In this document: positions 45,065-57,010 of the stretch, piece by piece
How positions within the stretch are numbered: the first letter of the stretch is position 1
Layout of the letters: each line of letters starts with the position of its first letter
Assembly (NCBI GenBank): GCA_025618425.1
Contig: CM046837.1
Span: forward strand, 25,043,793-25,107,792
Direction of reading: 5' to 3'
Length of the DNA: 64,000 nt
DNA from: Heliocidaris tuberculata
Lineage: Eukaryota > Echinodermata > Echinoidea > Camarodonta > Echinometridae
Program-made: the position numbers and the translations under genes
Notes under the pieces: model-generated
The model's input: the letters and a program-made list of their open reading frames with translations, nothing else
Database searches by the model: none
What the model was told of the DNA's origin: nothing

Positions 45065-45699
45065 ACTGTTGGTAAAGTCAATATCGTCTCATCAAGCCGA
45101 GATAGAAATAATTTTGTGATTTGCGTTGATGTAAAAATTAATTTAAGTCCACAGTATGATGTCTTTTTACGTTAGGGATGTCGTCGTTAATTTATCTATT
45201 TTGATTACTGGATTAGTCAAATGTTAGTCCATTGTAAAAATAAAGTCCTGAGCCTTATTATTCCTATAATGTACATTACAAAATTAAACACTTCACTTTT
45301 CAATGGCTGTGTATTCTGCTGCATGTACTAAAATGTAAGAAAACATTCATATCGGAATGCACTTGAAATATGGCAATGCAAAAAACATGATTTTAGACAC
45401 GAACAGCTCTAATATCAATTTCCACAAAAAAGCAAAGCGTGATCGAGAGGCGAGTTAAGGCTGCCAACTTATCGAGCGACCAGTTAGATTTCGTATTTTG
45501 TCTGAAAATTGTTTTGTGTCAAGGCGACAGCATGCATCGTCATGGACAAATTGAACCCCCCCCCCCAAATAGGACGAAATTGTTTTGCAATATATCCAAA
45601 ATAGGAAGGATGGAGTAATCATAGCTTTGCCTTGAGTGAATTTGCGATACTGTCTGTTACGAACAGGGGCAAATTCAAGATTTTTTAAAGGGGCACAAT

Positions 45700-45700
<1 letters not shown>

Positions 45701-45758
<58 letters not shown>

Positions 45759-45780
45759 TAATAATAATAATAATAATAAC

Positions 45781-45842
<62 letters not shown>

Positions 45843-45861
45843 TAATAATAATAATAATAAC

Positions 45862-45893
<32 letters not shown>

Positions 45894-45942
45894 TAATAAT
45901 AACAATAATAATAATAATAATAATAATAACAATAATAATAAC

Positions 45943-46013
<71 letters not shown>

Positions 46014-46044
46014 TGATAATAATAATAATAACAATAATAATAAC

Positions 46045-46088
<44 letters not shown>

Positions 46089-46233
46089 TAATAATGATTA
46101 CGATGATGATGATGATAATAATAATAATAATAATAATAACAATAATAATAACAACAACAATAATAATAATAATAATAATAACAACAACAACAACAACAAT
46201 AATAATAATAATAATAACAACAACAACAACAAC

Positions 46234-46269
<36 letters not shown>

Positions 46270-46276
46270 AATAATG
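45701..46276 (+). repeat. Long (AAT)n / (AAC)n microsatellite
   Basis: About 575 bases of AAT with interspersed AAC and ATG triplets. All long frames over it (Ile, Tyr or Leu runs) are repeat artefacts. A hAT-like start CAGGGGCAAATTCAAG lies at 45664-45679 just before it. Confidence 0.95.
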
Positions 46277-48780
46277 ACAAGCAAGCAAGCAAAAAACATA
46301 ATCACATGAAAAGAGGGAGGCACATTCTTGGGATGCGTCCTTATGATTATAAGGTATGCCACTTGTGTTTCGGTTGGGGGAGGGGTGGTACGGGCCGCTT
46401 GTGCCCCTCTACATCCTCCATATGAACTTCCGAGTACTCGGAGACAGCGGTGTAGCTCGGATTTTTCAACAGAGAATGGGGGGGGGGGGGGGCGGTGGTT
46501 GGTAAAGATTAGCTAACTGCATAAAAATAGTGAATGATTTCATTGATATCCTGTCAAGTTATAGATCATAGCGATAAAGGTTTGCTTGATTATCTGATGT
46601 ATCTTGAACACGAGCCGCCATTTCGCCTACGTTATTACCTACGCTAATCAAGCATGCGAAGGCATTGATTATTATTATTATTATTATTCAAACATATTTA
46701 CACGGGATAAAAACAATCAGCAATTAAATGCTGTTTTACAACGATGTCCTGTTGACATTTCCAGTTTTAACCAGAGGGATGCTTCTTTTTTGCCGAATCA
46801 AAATAACAAAGTTAGATTTAATGGAATTTAGTTCAATCAGTAATTCAAAACAATTTTTGCATTCACTTTTGATACGAAATCACTCTCACAAATGGCGCTT
46901 CATGTCGCTGATGCAGTCATATGTCAGGCAAATAACGCTTCGTGTATAACTGTATTACTGTGTGGTCTGATTGAACGCCATTTCGATTCGAAAAGTAAAA
47001 CATTCCCTTAAATCGTTATACATGGCTTATCAGTCCGTAATTGGCAGACTATTCTATTCTGTCTTTGTGAAGTTCGCCATGACCTCGAGAGTAAAAGGAG
47101 ATAGATGAAGAGAAATTGGACAGGAATGAAATGACTGCTGACTTGACAGATTGACCTAAACATGTCTGAGTCGATGTGCATCTGAATTCTGACCATCTGT
47201 ATCAGTGGTGGATTTAAGGGGGGGGGGGCATGCACAACCTGCCAGCAAAAAATAATGGTCTGGAAACAAAACTGACCGTTGCATTCAATTCCTTGACTTC
47301 AGAAACATACGTTTTGATGTAAAAAGTGCTCCACAGCTTCTCTATAACTTATTACATGACTTCTTATGTATTACTCTGTAATCATTACCTAAATACGTCA
47401 CAATGACGTCATAAAATTGGCCTAAGAACAAATCAAATATCTACATTGAGTTCCTCAACCTCAGGAATATATGTTTTTATGTACAAACACACTCATTACC
47501 TTATTCTTAACTGATTAAACCATTTTCTATGTAATTTACACCATAATAAGCTAATTACGTAATAATAAGGTCATCAATTTTTTTGAGCTTACTCTTTTTT
47601 TGAAAGTGTATGCCATAGAGATTCTTTGGTGAAAAAATGGTGCTTTTGTCAACTGTGTCAGGATTTTTTTCACTTAGGTACCTCACTACCCCCCCCCCCC
47701 ACCCCCGCCCCCTTGAAGGCAATCTAACATCTAAAAAAAAAAAAAACGTGGGCTTCTAATGGAGCTATTGCGCCCCTTACTGAATTATATGGAACAATCC
47801 TGTACAGATCACTTTGTGTCTTTGCTTTATGGGTTTCATTTTATTACAGACGGATGCAATCCCCTCATCCCTTCCTTATTGTCGTAGGTACATCGGGGGG
47901 GGGGGGGGGGGGAGTCACAGATGCCCGAGGTCACTTGCCCTCGTCGAATTGTGAGAGAAAAGACAGAAACTATACAGAGAAAGAAAGTGAAAGAGAGAAA
48001 AGATCGTTAAAAGTTGTCGATAGGACCCCCTGCCACACCCCATGATGTCAGTGCCACCTTAATGACTGTGCCCAGGCTTCATCACCACTTTGAGATACGA
48101 TTCAGTATCCCCTTTTGCGAAACACTTTCCCTACATATAAGTTTTGATTTTGCCCTATCCACTGGTGAAATATATAGGCATAGGCCTGCGAGACGGGGCT
48201 TGGTTGAAGGGGGGGGGGGGGGGGGGTATACTGCAGTCCCATGGGGGCTTTTTGAAACTTCTTATTAGGACAACCTTCTTATTAGGACAACCTTCTCCTG
48301 ATACTCGGGCAATCACGTGATGGTTCATTTTTATTCTGTTCTATTTTCTCCATTCAGTTCAATGATGAAACATTGTTTCCTAGGCATCACAAGCGGCTGA
48401 CGCAATAACAAAGTGCTTCAGTTTCATTATTGTTTCTATTGACATTTAATGGTCTGATCAAGTGCCGATTAAGTTTGCTAGTACTTAGTTTCAGTATTTT
48501 AGTAGCACATTATACATGGTATATAAGGGTTCATAATGACGCGATAAAATGACATTTGAAATAAATCATCAGTGATTATCAGCCTTTATTGGTTTTTAAG
48601 CGGGTATTCTGATTTCGCAAAAACGACGTCAATTGTATCTATATATTCAGAAATAATAAATTATGACCACAAGCCGGTAACGAGGTGACTGATGACTGAC
48701 TACTCACACGTACACGATTATTGTATATTAAAAAGTTAGTAAAAACAACTTAAAAACATTCTGTAAAAAAAAAAAAAAGT
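46277..48780. other. Gene-free stretch with transposon ends
   Basis: No gene was recognised. CAGTGGTGGATTTAAGG at 47203-47219 is a hAT-type left end followed by poly-G, with no matching right end found. Poly-G runs lie near 46479, 47896 and 48210; a short ATT repeat lies at 46669-46687. Confidence 0.5.
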
Positions 48781-48783
48781 TTT

Positions 48784-48961
48784 AGGAAGAAGAAGAAGAA
48801 AAATAGGAAGAAGAATAAGAAGGAGAAAAAGAAGAAGAAGAAGAAAAAGAAGAAGAAGAAGAAGAAGAAGAAAGAAGAAGAAGAAGAAGAAGAAGAAGAA
48901 GAAGAAGAAGAAGAAGAAGAAGGAGGAGGAGGAGAAGAAGAAGAAGAAGAAGGAGGAGAAG

Positions 48962-48993
<32 letters not shown>

Positions 48994-49331
48994 GAAGTAG
49001 AAGTAGAAGAAGGAGAAGAAGAAGAAGAAGAAGAAGAAGAAGAAGAAAAAAAGAAGAAGAAGAGGAAGAAGGAGAAGAAGAACTGAAGAATAAGAAGCAG
49101 AAGCAGAAGAAGAAGAAGAAGAAGAAGAAGAAGAAGAAGAAGAGGAAGGAGAAGAAGAACTGAAGAAGAAGAAGCAGAAGCAGAAGAAGAAGAAGAAGAA
49201 GAAGAAGAAGAAGAAGAAGAAGAAGAAGAAGAAGAGGATGAGGAAGAAGAAGAAGAAGAAGAAGAAGAAGAAGAAGAAGAAGAAGAAGAAGAAGAAGAAG
49301 AAGAAGAAGAAGAAGAAGAAAAAGAAGGAAG
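48784..49331 (+). repeat. Long (GAA/AAG)n purine tract
   Basis: About 550 bases of AAG/GAA triplets with occasional AGG, TAG and GCAG interruptions. It includes two copies of a 'gaagaactgaagaa...gaagcagaagcagaag' segment at about 49075-49115 and 49155-49190. Poly-Ser and poly-Leu frames on the minus strand are artefacts. Such tracts can form triplex DNA. Confidence 0.95.
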
Positions 49332-50391
49332 ATCCATGATTATTAAGCCAGTTGGGTATGAACGGAGTGGGTCAACAACCCCCCCCCCCCCCCCCCCCCA
49401 GGATCAGAGAATCTTGGATCCACCACCATTGGTTTTCATCATGGATGTACAACATCCGCGATGGTTTTTATCCATCTTATAACTTACTTCACATTACCTT
49501 TTTCGGAGTGAAAACAAAAAATTTAGAGGCAGACGTCGACTGCGTGCATGTTTACATTTTGGTGGACACATTCTCCATATAGACGTGATTGAAACCTGGC
49601 TACAGATTCTAAATGCCGCCAGAGGTACTCAAAAATTGAGAAAGCTTCTCCAGTATTCCTCAATGAATCAACTGATACGTCAAAAATATAGATGGATGAT
49701 AATTTGCATGCAAGGAATGACTATTGATTATCCCTCGACAATTATCGACAGAGGAGGGATTTATGCAGCGAGTATTCAAACAAGTGCATAAGTCGTTGGC
49801 CTATTTACATGGCGGAAAAGCTAGTCCATGGTTAAGTAATGATCTGAAATTTATTCTTAATATTTCTTTTCTCATTATAGCCGATGTGTCGGAGAAATCA
49901 AACACTCGGAAGAGAAGATGAGTGCACACAGGGTGCAACTTCCTGGCAAAATATTCAGTAGAGGATAGTATGGCGTTTCAAATAAAAGAACATTTTCTAA
50001 ATGCCGCGATGACTTCTTGATTAAGGACATCCCTTTCAAATTTTCGACAAATTCACCTGAATAACTATACCCCTTTTTTTGCTTCATAGATTTTTTCAGA
50101 GTTGTGCCTCCCCCCCCCCCCCCCCACCCTTTTCAAAAAGTCCCGGATTCGCCCCTGCTACATGTCACACGCATGCAAAAACTGGCTTCGTATCCATGAC
50201 TCGCGTACCTTACCAGGAGATACGAGAAAGGAATTCTACCGGCAGTGGTGCTTTTAACGATCTCCGTGCACTCCAAAAATGTTAATGGTTAAACAATTCA
50301 ATTAAATATCTTCGGTCTGTCCTTACTGGTCTCTGTCAGAAGAAAAAGAGACCAAATAGGAAGACAGTTGGAAGGAACCAAAGTTCATCTT
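49332..50391. other. Gene-free stretch with two transposon right ends
   Basis: After a poly-C run (about 49380-49399), GGATCCACCACCATTG at 49417-49432 complements a CA(A/G)TGGTGGTGGATCC-like end. A second right end, GGATTCGCCCCTG, lies at 50145-50157. Left partners were not found. Confidence 0.45.
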
Positions 50392-50915
50392 TTAAAGGAT
50401 AATTTCACCCTCATAACAAGTTGGTTTTAATTGTTAAAAATGCAGAAAATGAGGGAAACAGATCATTGAAAGTCTAAGGAAATAATCGATTAAGATTAAG
50501 AAAGTCATGATTTTTACAGTTGTAAACGATCAGACGTAGCTTTGCAACAATGTGATGTACCTTTTGAGAAACTCTTCCATTTGCTCTGTGATAAATAAAA
50601 GATCATAAATTTCTATTTCTAAAGAAAATATTTGATTATACAAGAGCCCTATTAGTGCATTATTTTCAACAACCCCAGTATGAAATAGATCTTTCATTCA
50701 TATAATTCCTTGAGTAGCACCTAAGAAAATGTTGAAATTTGCAGTATACAGAGCGAGTGAGAGAAGTGCTCAAAAGTTATGTCACAGGGTGTTTTTTTTT
50801 TTTTTTTTTTTTTTAGTGTTCTAATTTTTCTCGAATTTTATCAGACTTTCACTGATCTGTTATTCCCATTTTCTGCATTTATTAAAACTAATATCAGAGT
50901 GGATTTCTCCTTTAA
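50392..50915. mobile_element. TTAA foldback element, both TTAA ends present
   Basis: It starts TTAAAGGATAATTTCACCCT and ends AGAGTGGATTTCTCCTTTAA. The arms 'aatgcagaaaatgagggaaacagatcattgaaag' and 'ctttcactgatctgttattcccattttctgcatt' pair. It matches the 24217-24707 subfamily and holds a poly-T run near 50793. Confidence 0.78.
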
Positions 50916-50960
50916 CAATGGGTAAGAATCCAAAAGAGTAAGGACGGAGCTTCAAGGGAA

Positions 50961-51290
50961 GACAAAATCAATTTTATAAACACCTAACAGCGACAGCCGG
51001 GGATGTCGGCTGCCCGGTGCGCAACATTAATATTGCATGAAATACCCCCATTTAGATTCGACAACTGAACCGCTGCTTTTCCCAAACAAAGAGTCGGTTG
51101 AAAGAAGTCAATCTTATAGTAGGAAGAACTGGAGGAAGAGTCAAAACGGTGAAGGCCGAAAGACAAAATCAATATTATAAACACCTTACAGCGACGGCCG
51201 GGGATGTCGGCTGTTTGGCGCACAACATTAATATTGCATGAAATACCCCATTTGGATTTGAAAATTGAACAGCTGCTTTCGCAGACAAAA
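50961..51290 (+). repeat. 201-bp tandem duplication (1.6 copies)
   Basis: GACAAAATCAAT(T/A)TTATAAACACC begins at 50961 and again at 51162. Both copies contain CGGGGATGTCGGCTG and 'caacattaatattgcatgaaatacccc'. The second copy is partial. Confidence 0.85.
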
Positions 51291-53110
51291 AATTCATATT
51301 AATTGTAGATATTATCGAATAGAGGGTGTGCAACATAGTGTGATCAGATCAGTGTATACGAGCTCCTCATGAAATGATGTATGTACTATGTTTCTGCAGT
51401 GGTAGCGCTATATAGGGGTGGGGTGCGCAGTGTACCCCTCGAGAAAACAATTTTGGGGTGGGGATACCCCTAGATTTCGGAGAACTGAAACGCATCTAAA
51501 ATTGTGAGAAGAATGACTTTTTCTTGTCAGAGATGTTAGACATATGACTTCAGAAAAAGGTGAGAAGCTATTTTTGAGACCTGTGCTCCCTTTTAAAAAA
51601 AAAATCCTGACGCAACTCTGTATAATAGAGCGTTTTTGAAAAAAAGGGGGGGGGGCTGATTTTATTTCACTTCAATAATGACAATTTCGAACCCTTTTCC
51701 GTGGATTTTATGAATTGTGTCTAATATACAAAAAGTGTGTGTGTGGGGGGGGGGGGGGCTTCAGCCCCCAGCCCCCCGGTTCCGAGGCCCATGTTATTAA
51801 TATAAATGTATGTGGATAAAAGGAGCGGTTTGAGCGTAAATACTTCTTGAGGGAGAAATGGAGAGTGGTCTAGTATACTCACAGCGCTTCATTAATAACT
51901 TGAAGTGGCTGATAATGATTTTGTGGAAAGCATGAAAATATAACTATAGCGGTTTTATTGCATATGAGAGTAGGTTAACCACACTCATTGTCGACTTTTC
52001 ACTGGTGTTTGCGAGGGAATAGACAATATAGAAGTGTACAAAATATACTGTTTAAAAAGCTTTAGGTCATTTCTCAGAGGTGAAGTTTACAAGGTAAACA
52101 GTAAAACTGTATGCCTTTTTTCCAGATATGACTCAAAATAAATGATAATTATGATTATGAGGATATGGAAAGAAAAAAATATGGATAACGCTAAATGGCA
52201 AATGAACAAATTCGGAATAAACAAGTAATTAGGCGGTGCACGCAAAAGAAATGTACTGGTTATTTCTACATACAAGTATAATTATGTACATGATTATGCC
52301 ACTTTAACATGTTTAAGAGGAGTGAACGTCAAAACCTGGATTGATTTGCGGTAACGAAATAAAATCACAAACATTTCTGTCAGAAATAGTTTGAATTTTA
52401 CTGTGTATTTCATTTTTTGTGACATGCACTGCAGGTTGTCATATTTATGTTATCAAGGTCTCCTTTTCATTTCAAACTTATGCAAAGTATTTGCTCCTAT
52501 ATAATTACAACTCAAACCGTCAATTAACATTAGCAACAACTGAATCAAAATGACATTCCTTTACAACGCTTTTTCTCACTGAAATAGTTTGAAATACAAT
52601 GTCTATGCCTTTTTCCTCTGTGAAAGACAAAAATCAAAACATTTCGAATAATACCAACAACAACGACAAATTAAATAAATAAAGACTTTTCATACACATG
52701 GAGAAAATGACTGATGTTTGTAAGTTTGCCTCATAAAAAACTTCACAACCAGAAACGTGTGGAGTCCAATATGGTTTCGACAACAATGCACAACTTCACC
52801 TGTTTTCGCGCTCATTTTTAATATATTGGGCTGCGTGTACTATACGTTAGCATGCTACTCCATCGCCTCGAGGTGTTATATGGCTATTGAACCATACGCT
52901 AGGGAGGCTTGAAATATAATTTGCACGTCAATCATTCCCCCAGCCTCCATAATGATATGGATTTTTCATAAGTCCCCGAGAATTATGAACGATTTAGCTT
53001 TTAAAAAAATTCATAATCAAATCCTAAACGGCGATGATTAATGTACGATCGTAGTGATGGGATTTTTGGCTCAGTGACTCGAACGAAATCTGATGTTTTT
53101 GGAATAGGTC
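51291..53110. other. Gene-free stretch
   Basis: No gene was recognised. CAGTGGTAGCGC at 51398 and poly-G runs near 51645 and 51745 suggest degraded transposons. The remainder looks unique and AT-rich. Confidence 0.45.
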
Positions 53111-53381
53111 CACTGGCGTAGTGAGACTTGTTGAAAGGGGGGGGGGGCACAGGTTAGGGGCAGGGTTAACGTCTTAACCCCTAAGTTCTGTGGATAACTT
53201 TCTATTTTAGCGGATGAATGGTGGGGGCATGGTCCCTTGTGCCTCCCCTGGCTATGCATATGAATAGGTCTACTAGAGCGTGGTTTAAAAATCCATTATC
53301 ATTGGTGGCGTTACAGGAGCGGAGAGCACGTGCCTCCCGCCAACTGAATGGTGAAAAGAGAAGAGAAAAGAGAGAGACAGT

Positions 53382-53412
<31 letters not shown>

Positions 53413-54078
53413 TGAGAAACTGGAAGAGAAAGAGAGGAAGAGAGAGGAAGGAAAAGAGAAAGAGAAAGAGAAAGAGAGAGAGGGGGGACTGATGAAGAGA
53501 GAGAGAGAGAGAAAGAGGGGAACTGGAAGAGAAAGAGAGGAAGAGAGAGGAAGGAAAAGAGAAAGAGAAAGAGAGAGAGGGGGGACTGATGAAGAGAGAG
53601 AGAGAGAGAAAGAGGGAAACTGGAAGAGAAAGAGAGGAAGAGAGAGGAAGGAAAAGAGAAAGAGAAAGAGAGAGAGAGAGAGCGGGGGACTGATGAAGAG
53701 AGAGAGAGAGAGAAAGAGGGAAACTGGAAGAGAAAGAGAGGAAGAGAGAGGAAGGAAAAGAGAAAGAGAGAGAGAGCGGGGGACTGATGAAGAGAGAGAG
53801 AGGGAAAGAAGGAAACTGGAAGAAAAAGAGAGGAAGAGAGAGGAAGGAAAAAGAGAGAAAAAGAGAAAGAGAGCGGGGACTGATAAAGAGAGAGAGAGAG
53901 AGAGAAAGAGGGAAACTGGAAGAAAAAGAGAGGAAGGGAGAGAAGGAGAGTGCAAAGGCAAACTCCATAGCCTTGTTCTCTCTCTTATTGCTTTCATCTC
54001 ATAATTATTTCCGTTGCCCCTACTCTCCTCATGATGTCATTGCCACCTCAATGGCTGGAAATGCGCACTACGCCACTG
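53111..54078. mobile_element. GGCGTA-family element(s) around a purine minisatellite
   Basis: A left end CACTGGCGTAGTGAG lies at 53111, another GGTGGCGTTACAGG near 53304, and a right end GCGCACTACGCCACTG closes at 54078. The terminal motifs and the 'aactgaatggtgaaaag' segment match the family at 432-656 and 43915-44115. Flanks give no target duplication, so which left end belongs to the right end is uncertain. Confidence 0.5.
53419..53950 (+). repeat. ~100-bp purine minisatellite, six copies
   Basis: ACTGGAAGA(G/A)AAAGAGAGG starts at 53419, 53522, 53619, 53723, 53815 and 53915. Each unit then has GAGAGAGGAAGGAAAA, GA-rich filler and GGGGACTGATGAAGAG. Arg/Glu-rich (plus) and Ser/Leu-rich (minus) frames are repeat translations. 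Confidence 0.88.
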
Positions 54079-54960
54079 GCAGTTCTCATGTGAAAGCCGC
54101 ACTACCCGCATTATTACTCTGAAACTAAACGCACCGATTTTTATTACAATTTTTTTAATCAACCCTGAATAATTTTATAGGGTATAGAACGAGTATTGTC
54201 ATCTTTTCCTTGTGTATACTGTTATGGCTGAAATAGAGATGACGGAATTTATTAATTAGAAAAAATAACAACATTACTTCATAACATATAATAAAGAACT
54301 TTTAGGAAGCCATTATAATTATATGGGGAAAAAAATTGTTAGATGGTCTGATGTTATAAAGCGTCGATCCAAGTATGCCAGTTATTCGAATGCTCTTGAA
54401 TGTTATCTTTAAATACAAGAAATGCCAACTGTGTATTATAAGGTTAATTCCATGTCAGCTATAGCCGGGATGGGGCACAAGGAGCCACGCCCTATTATAT
54501 ATGATCATCGGCTTAAAAGGCGGGGATCCATGGAACTTATGGGTCAAGGCCTTTACCCTACCGGTTTGAGAGTCAGATAAGGGAATAATCTGACAAAGGA
54601 TTAATTTCTCTGATGCACTCTAGGGCGCTGTCAGCACGCAAACCTTCACGATGCGTAAAATATGCATGTAAATAGCCTCAGACACTTGCTACATTATTTT
54701 CTTCAAACTTCGGAGGGTAATCCAAAATCTGTGGCGGATACAGAATTTTCTTTGAAAGAGTGGAGGAGACACGAATTTGAAAAAAAAATCTCTAAAAAGC
54801 AACCCCCTGAAATAATGACGTTTTCGGATACATTCAAGTTTAGCTGAATTTTTGCGGGGGGGGGGGGGGGTACACAAATGTAATTTTGTACGCGGTTTTC
54901 TTTTGTTTACTTAAGGTATTCCAGATGCACTTTTAAAGGGGGAGTCAAGTGCCCCCGTGC
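54079..54960. other. Gene-free stretch
   Basis: No gene was recognised. A GTGGCGGATACAGAATTTTC end-like sequence at 54732 and 'gatctgccactt' near 54971-54982 may be the two ends of a degraded element enclosing a poly-G run (about 54856-54870). Confidence 0.4.
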
Positions 54961-55070
54961 TCCTCACCTCGATCTGCCACTTCATATTAGAGTTAAACGT
55001 GTTTTCTTCAACTTTTCCACGGCTGTCTTTTTCTGGTTATTCCCTTCAGTTTTCACTATTACTGGCTACT

Positions 55071-57010
55071 GAAGATGTGAATGTATTATTTTTACTTTTT
55101 TTTCTAATTCTTTGTAAAAGCCGTAAGTATTTCGTGTGTTTAATGACCATCCTCTTAATCGAAATTGATTTTGCCTCAACAATCTGAAAAGTCTTGCTAT
55201 AACTTTTCGGCCACTAAATTATCTTTCTTCAATTTCCCGTACTTACTACTGAAGATATGAATGTATTATCTCTTTATTCGTTCTCTATCTTTTAATAGTT
55301 GTTTAATTTTCATGTTACTCATGTTTCTTTTCATAAATTTCTTTTCATCGCTTTTTCCCTTTTGCTAATCCAGCCAAATTTTACCTATCTCTGCAATGTC
55401 ATTTTCTGTTACTTGCTACCGATGATGTGAACGTATTAAGTCTATTTTTTCTTTAGTGGTCGGTCAGTTTTTGAGAGTTTTCATAAAAAGGTTCTTAGGG
55501 AAAATCTAAAATTTCTTCTCAAGAGCTCTTTCTGATGATATCTTTTCCAGCTATTTACCCCACAGTTCCCTAAAACTATATACTTGCTACTGAAGATATA
55601 AACATATTATGCCTACTTATTTTTCTCCCTTTTAAAGTCGGTCACTTTTGACAGACTTCATCAACGGTCCTTTAGCAGATCTTAATGTGCTTTTCTTGAG
55701 AATTATTTTCAAATTTTTCCTTGCTTCTAATATCACAGTTCAATACTTGCTACTAAAGATATGAACGTATTAAATGTAGGTTAAGTTCGGTGTTCAGTCT
55801 TATACATAATAGCCGTACGATGCGTATATGGGGCTGGGGGCTACATCCCCCTGAGGATTTGGAAAGTGGCGATATTCGGGCAATAATGCCTTATATTCGG
55901 GCATCGAGGTTCCCGAATATTCTTATATTTGAGCAGGAAGGTGCCCGAAGCCGAATTTGTAATTTCTGTACATTTTCACTACCAAAAGTGTCATCATTTT
56001 GGACAAAATGTAAAAACTCGAAAGGTGATATTCGGGCAAAATACGTCAGCTCCCCCGTCGAGAAAATGTGCTCCAACGCCTATGGTCCTATACCATCGGT
56101 TACTTTTGCCTACAATGTTATTCCCTTTCACAGTTTTCCATACACCTATACGTTTTTTCTCCTCGTATTTTCTCTTATTCCTACGGAAGATATGATTACA
56201 TTATTAATATTAATCATTCCAACTTCGACTCCCAAGTTAACAATGCACCAGTGGCGGATTTAGGGGGGACACATCCGACCCGTGCCCCCCCCCCCTTGAA
56301 AGAAAAGTATGCATTTGTGGCCCCCCTTTTTTCGATTGTGGCCCCCTTTTAGAACGAAAATATATTTTTTTTTTTTTTGCTTGTCAGAGAATTATGGAGG
56401 GGAACTGGACCCCCATAACCCCCCCCCCCCCATTATCAAATTTTGGAGGTCTGGTGAAATTTTTTTTTGTCCCACCCCCCTCCCCCTAAGAGACTTTTCG
56501 AGAGCTGGCCAGACCAAAAAAAATAAGGGCCTCCCTTGTCCAAAAGTTGACAAACCTGCATTTGTGTGCCTCCTCTTATACAAAATCCTGGATCCGCCCC
56601 TGCAATGCACCATCAGTTCTACTTCATACCGATTATGTAAATGTATTTTGATCATCTCTATTTATTTTCAAACTCTGTTATATTTATCAAACCTGTCATA
56701 ATAATACCTTTACACACAAGCTTAATCATGGAAAAGGGGCTTGATGATGTCCCTCTATTCAGAAAATAAAAGGGAAGAGAAATCGTGTCGATTTTTTTTT
56801 CATCCCATCTCTATCCCCTCCGCCAAGTGAGCGAGATGAGAAGGGCCAGTCGGTTTCAGAAAATTACCCCCCTCCCTTTCTGACAGTCCTGAACCCGCCC
56901 CTGCTGAATGAATTTTCCTTACACAACACAACTTCGACTTTTTTTTACAGGTAATTCTTCGACTTTTGCTGTTAATATCTCCTAAAGATATGAACATATT
57001 ATATGGTTCT
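55071..57010 (+). repeat. ~170-bp degenerate tandem repeat, interrupted
   Basis: A conserved core, TACTGAAGATATGAA(T/C)(G/A)TATTA, recurs with its GAAGAT word at 55071, 55251, 55421, 55592 and 55755, so spacings are 180, 170, 171 and 163. Further degenerate copies lie near 56186 and 56984. Flanks such as 'ctttctt(c)aatttcccgtacttgctac' and 'cggtca(c/g)ttttga' are also shared. A hAT MITE (56249-56602) has inserted into the array. Confidence 0.75.
56249..56602 (+). mobile_element. Complete 354-bp hAT-type MITE with perfect TSD
   Basis: The left terminus is CAGTGGCGGATTTAGG and the complemented right terminus is CAGGGGCGGATCCAGG. The 8-mer CAATGCAC flanks both sides (56241-56248, 56603-56610). 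The body has poly-C, 'ttgaaagaaaagtatgcattt', 'cccccttttagaac', poly-T, 'gcttgtcagagaattatgg', poly-C and 'aaaagttgacaaacctgcattt'. It is the reference copy for 6605-6840, 7971-8297 and 34693-34880. Confidence 0.9.

Noticed and set aside
45455..46362. Long minus-strand frames of Tyr, Ile or Leu runs (up to 277 codons)
   Set aside because: They are translations of the AAT microsatellite, present in several frames at once, with no domain, splice or start context.
48750..49337. 195-codon minus-strand frame of Ser/Leu/Phe runs
   Set aside because: It is a translation of the GAA tract, not a protein.
45664..50157. One 4.5-kb hAT element bounded by CAGGGGCAAATTCAAG and GGATTCGCCCCTG
   Set aside because: The ends look similar, but the flanking 8-mers (gttacgaa and ctacatgt) do not match.
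53285..54004. Frames of 170-228 codons rich in Arg/Glu (plus) or Ser/Leu/Phe (minus)
   Set aside because: They follow the ~100-bp purine minisatellite and are open because it lacks stop triplets.
53111..54078. Firm pairing of CACTGGCGTAGTGAG with GCGCACTACGCCACTG as one insertion
   Set aside because: The flanks aataggtc and gcagttct differ, so it is kept only as a tentative element.
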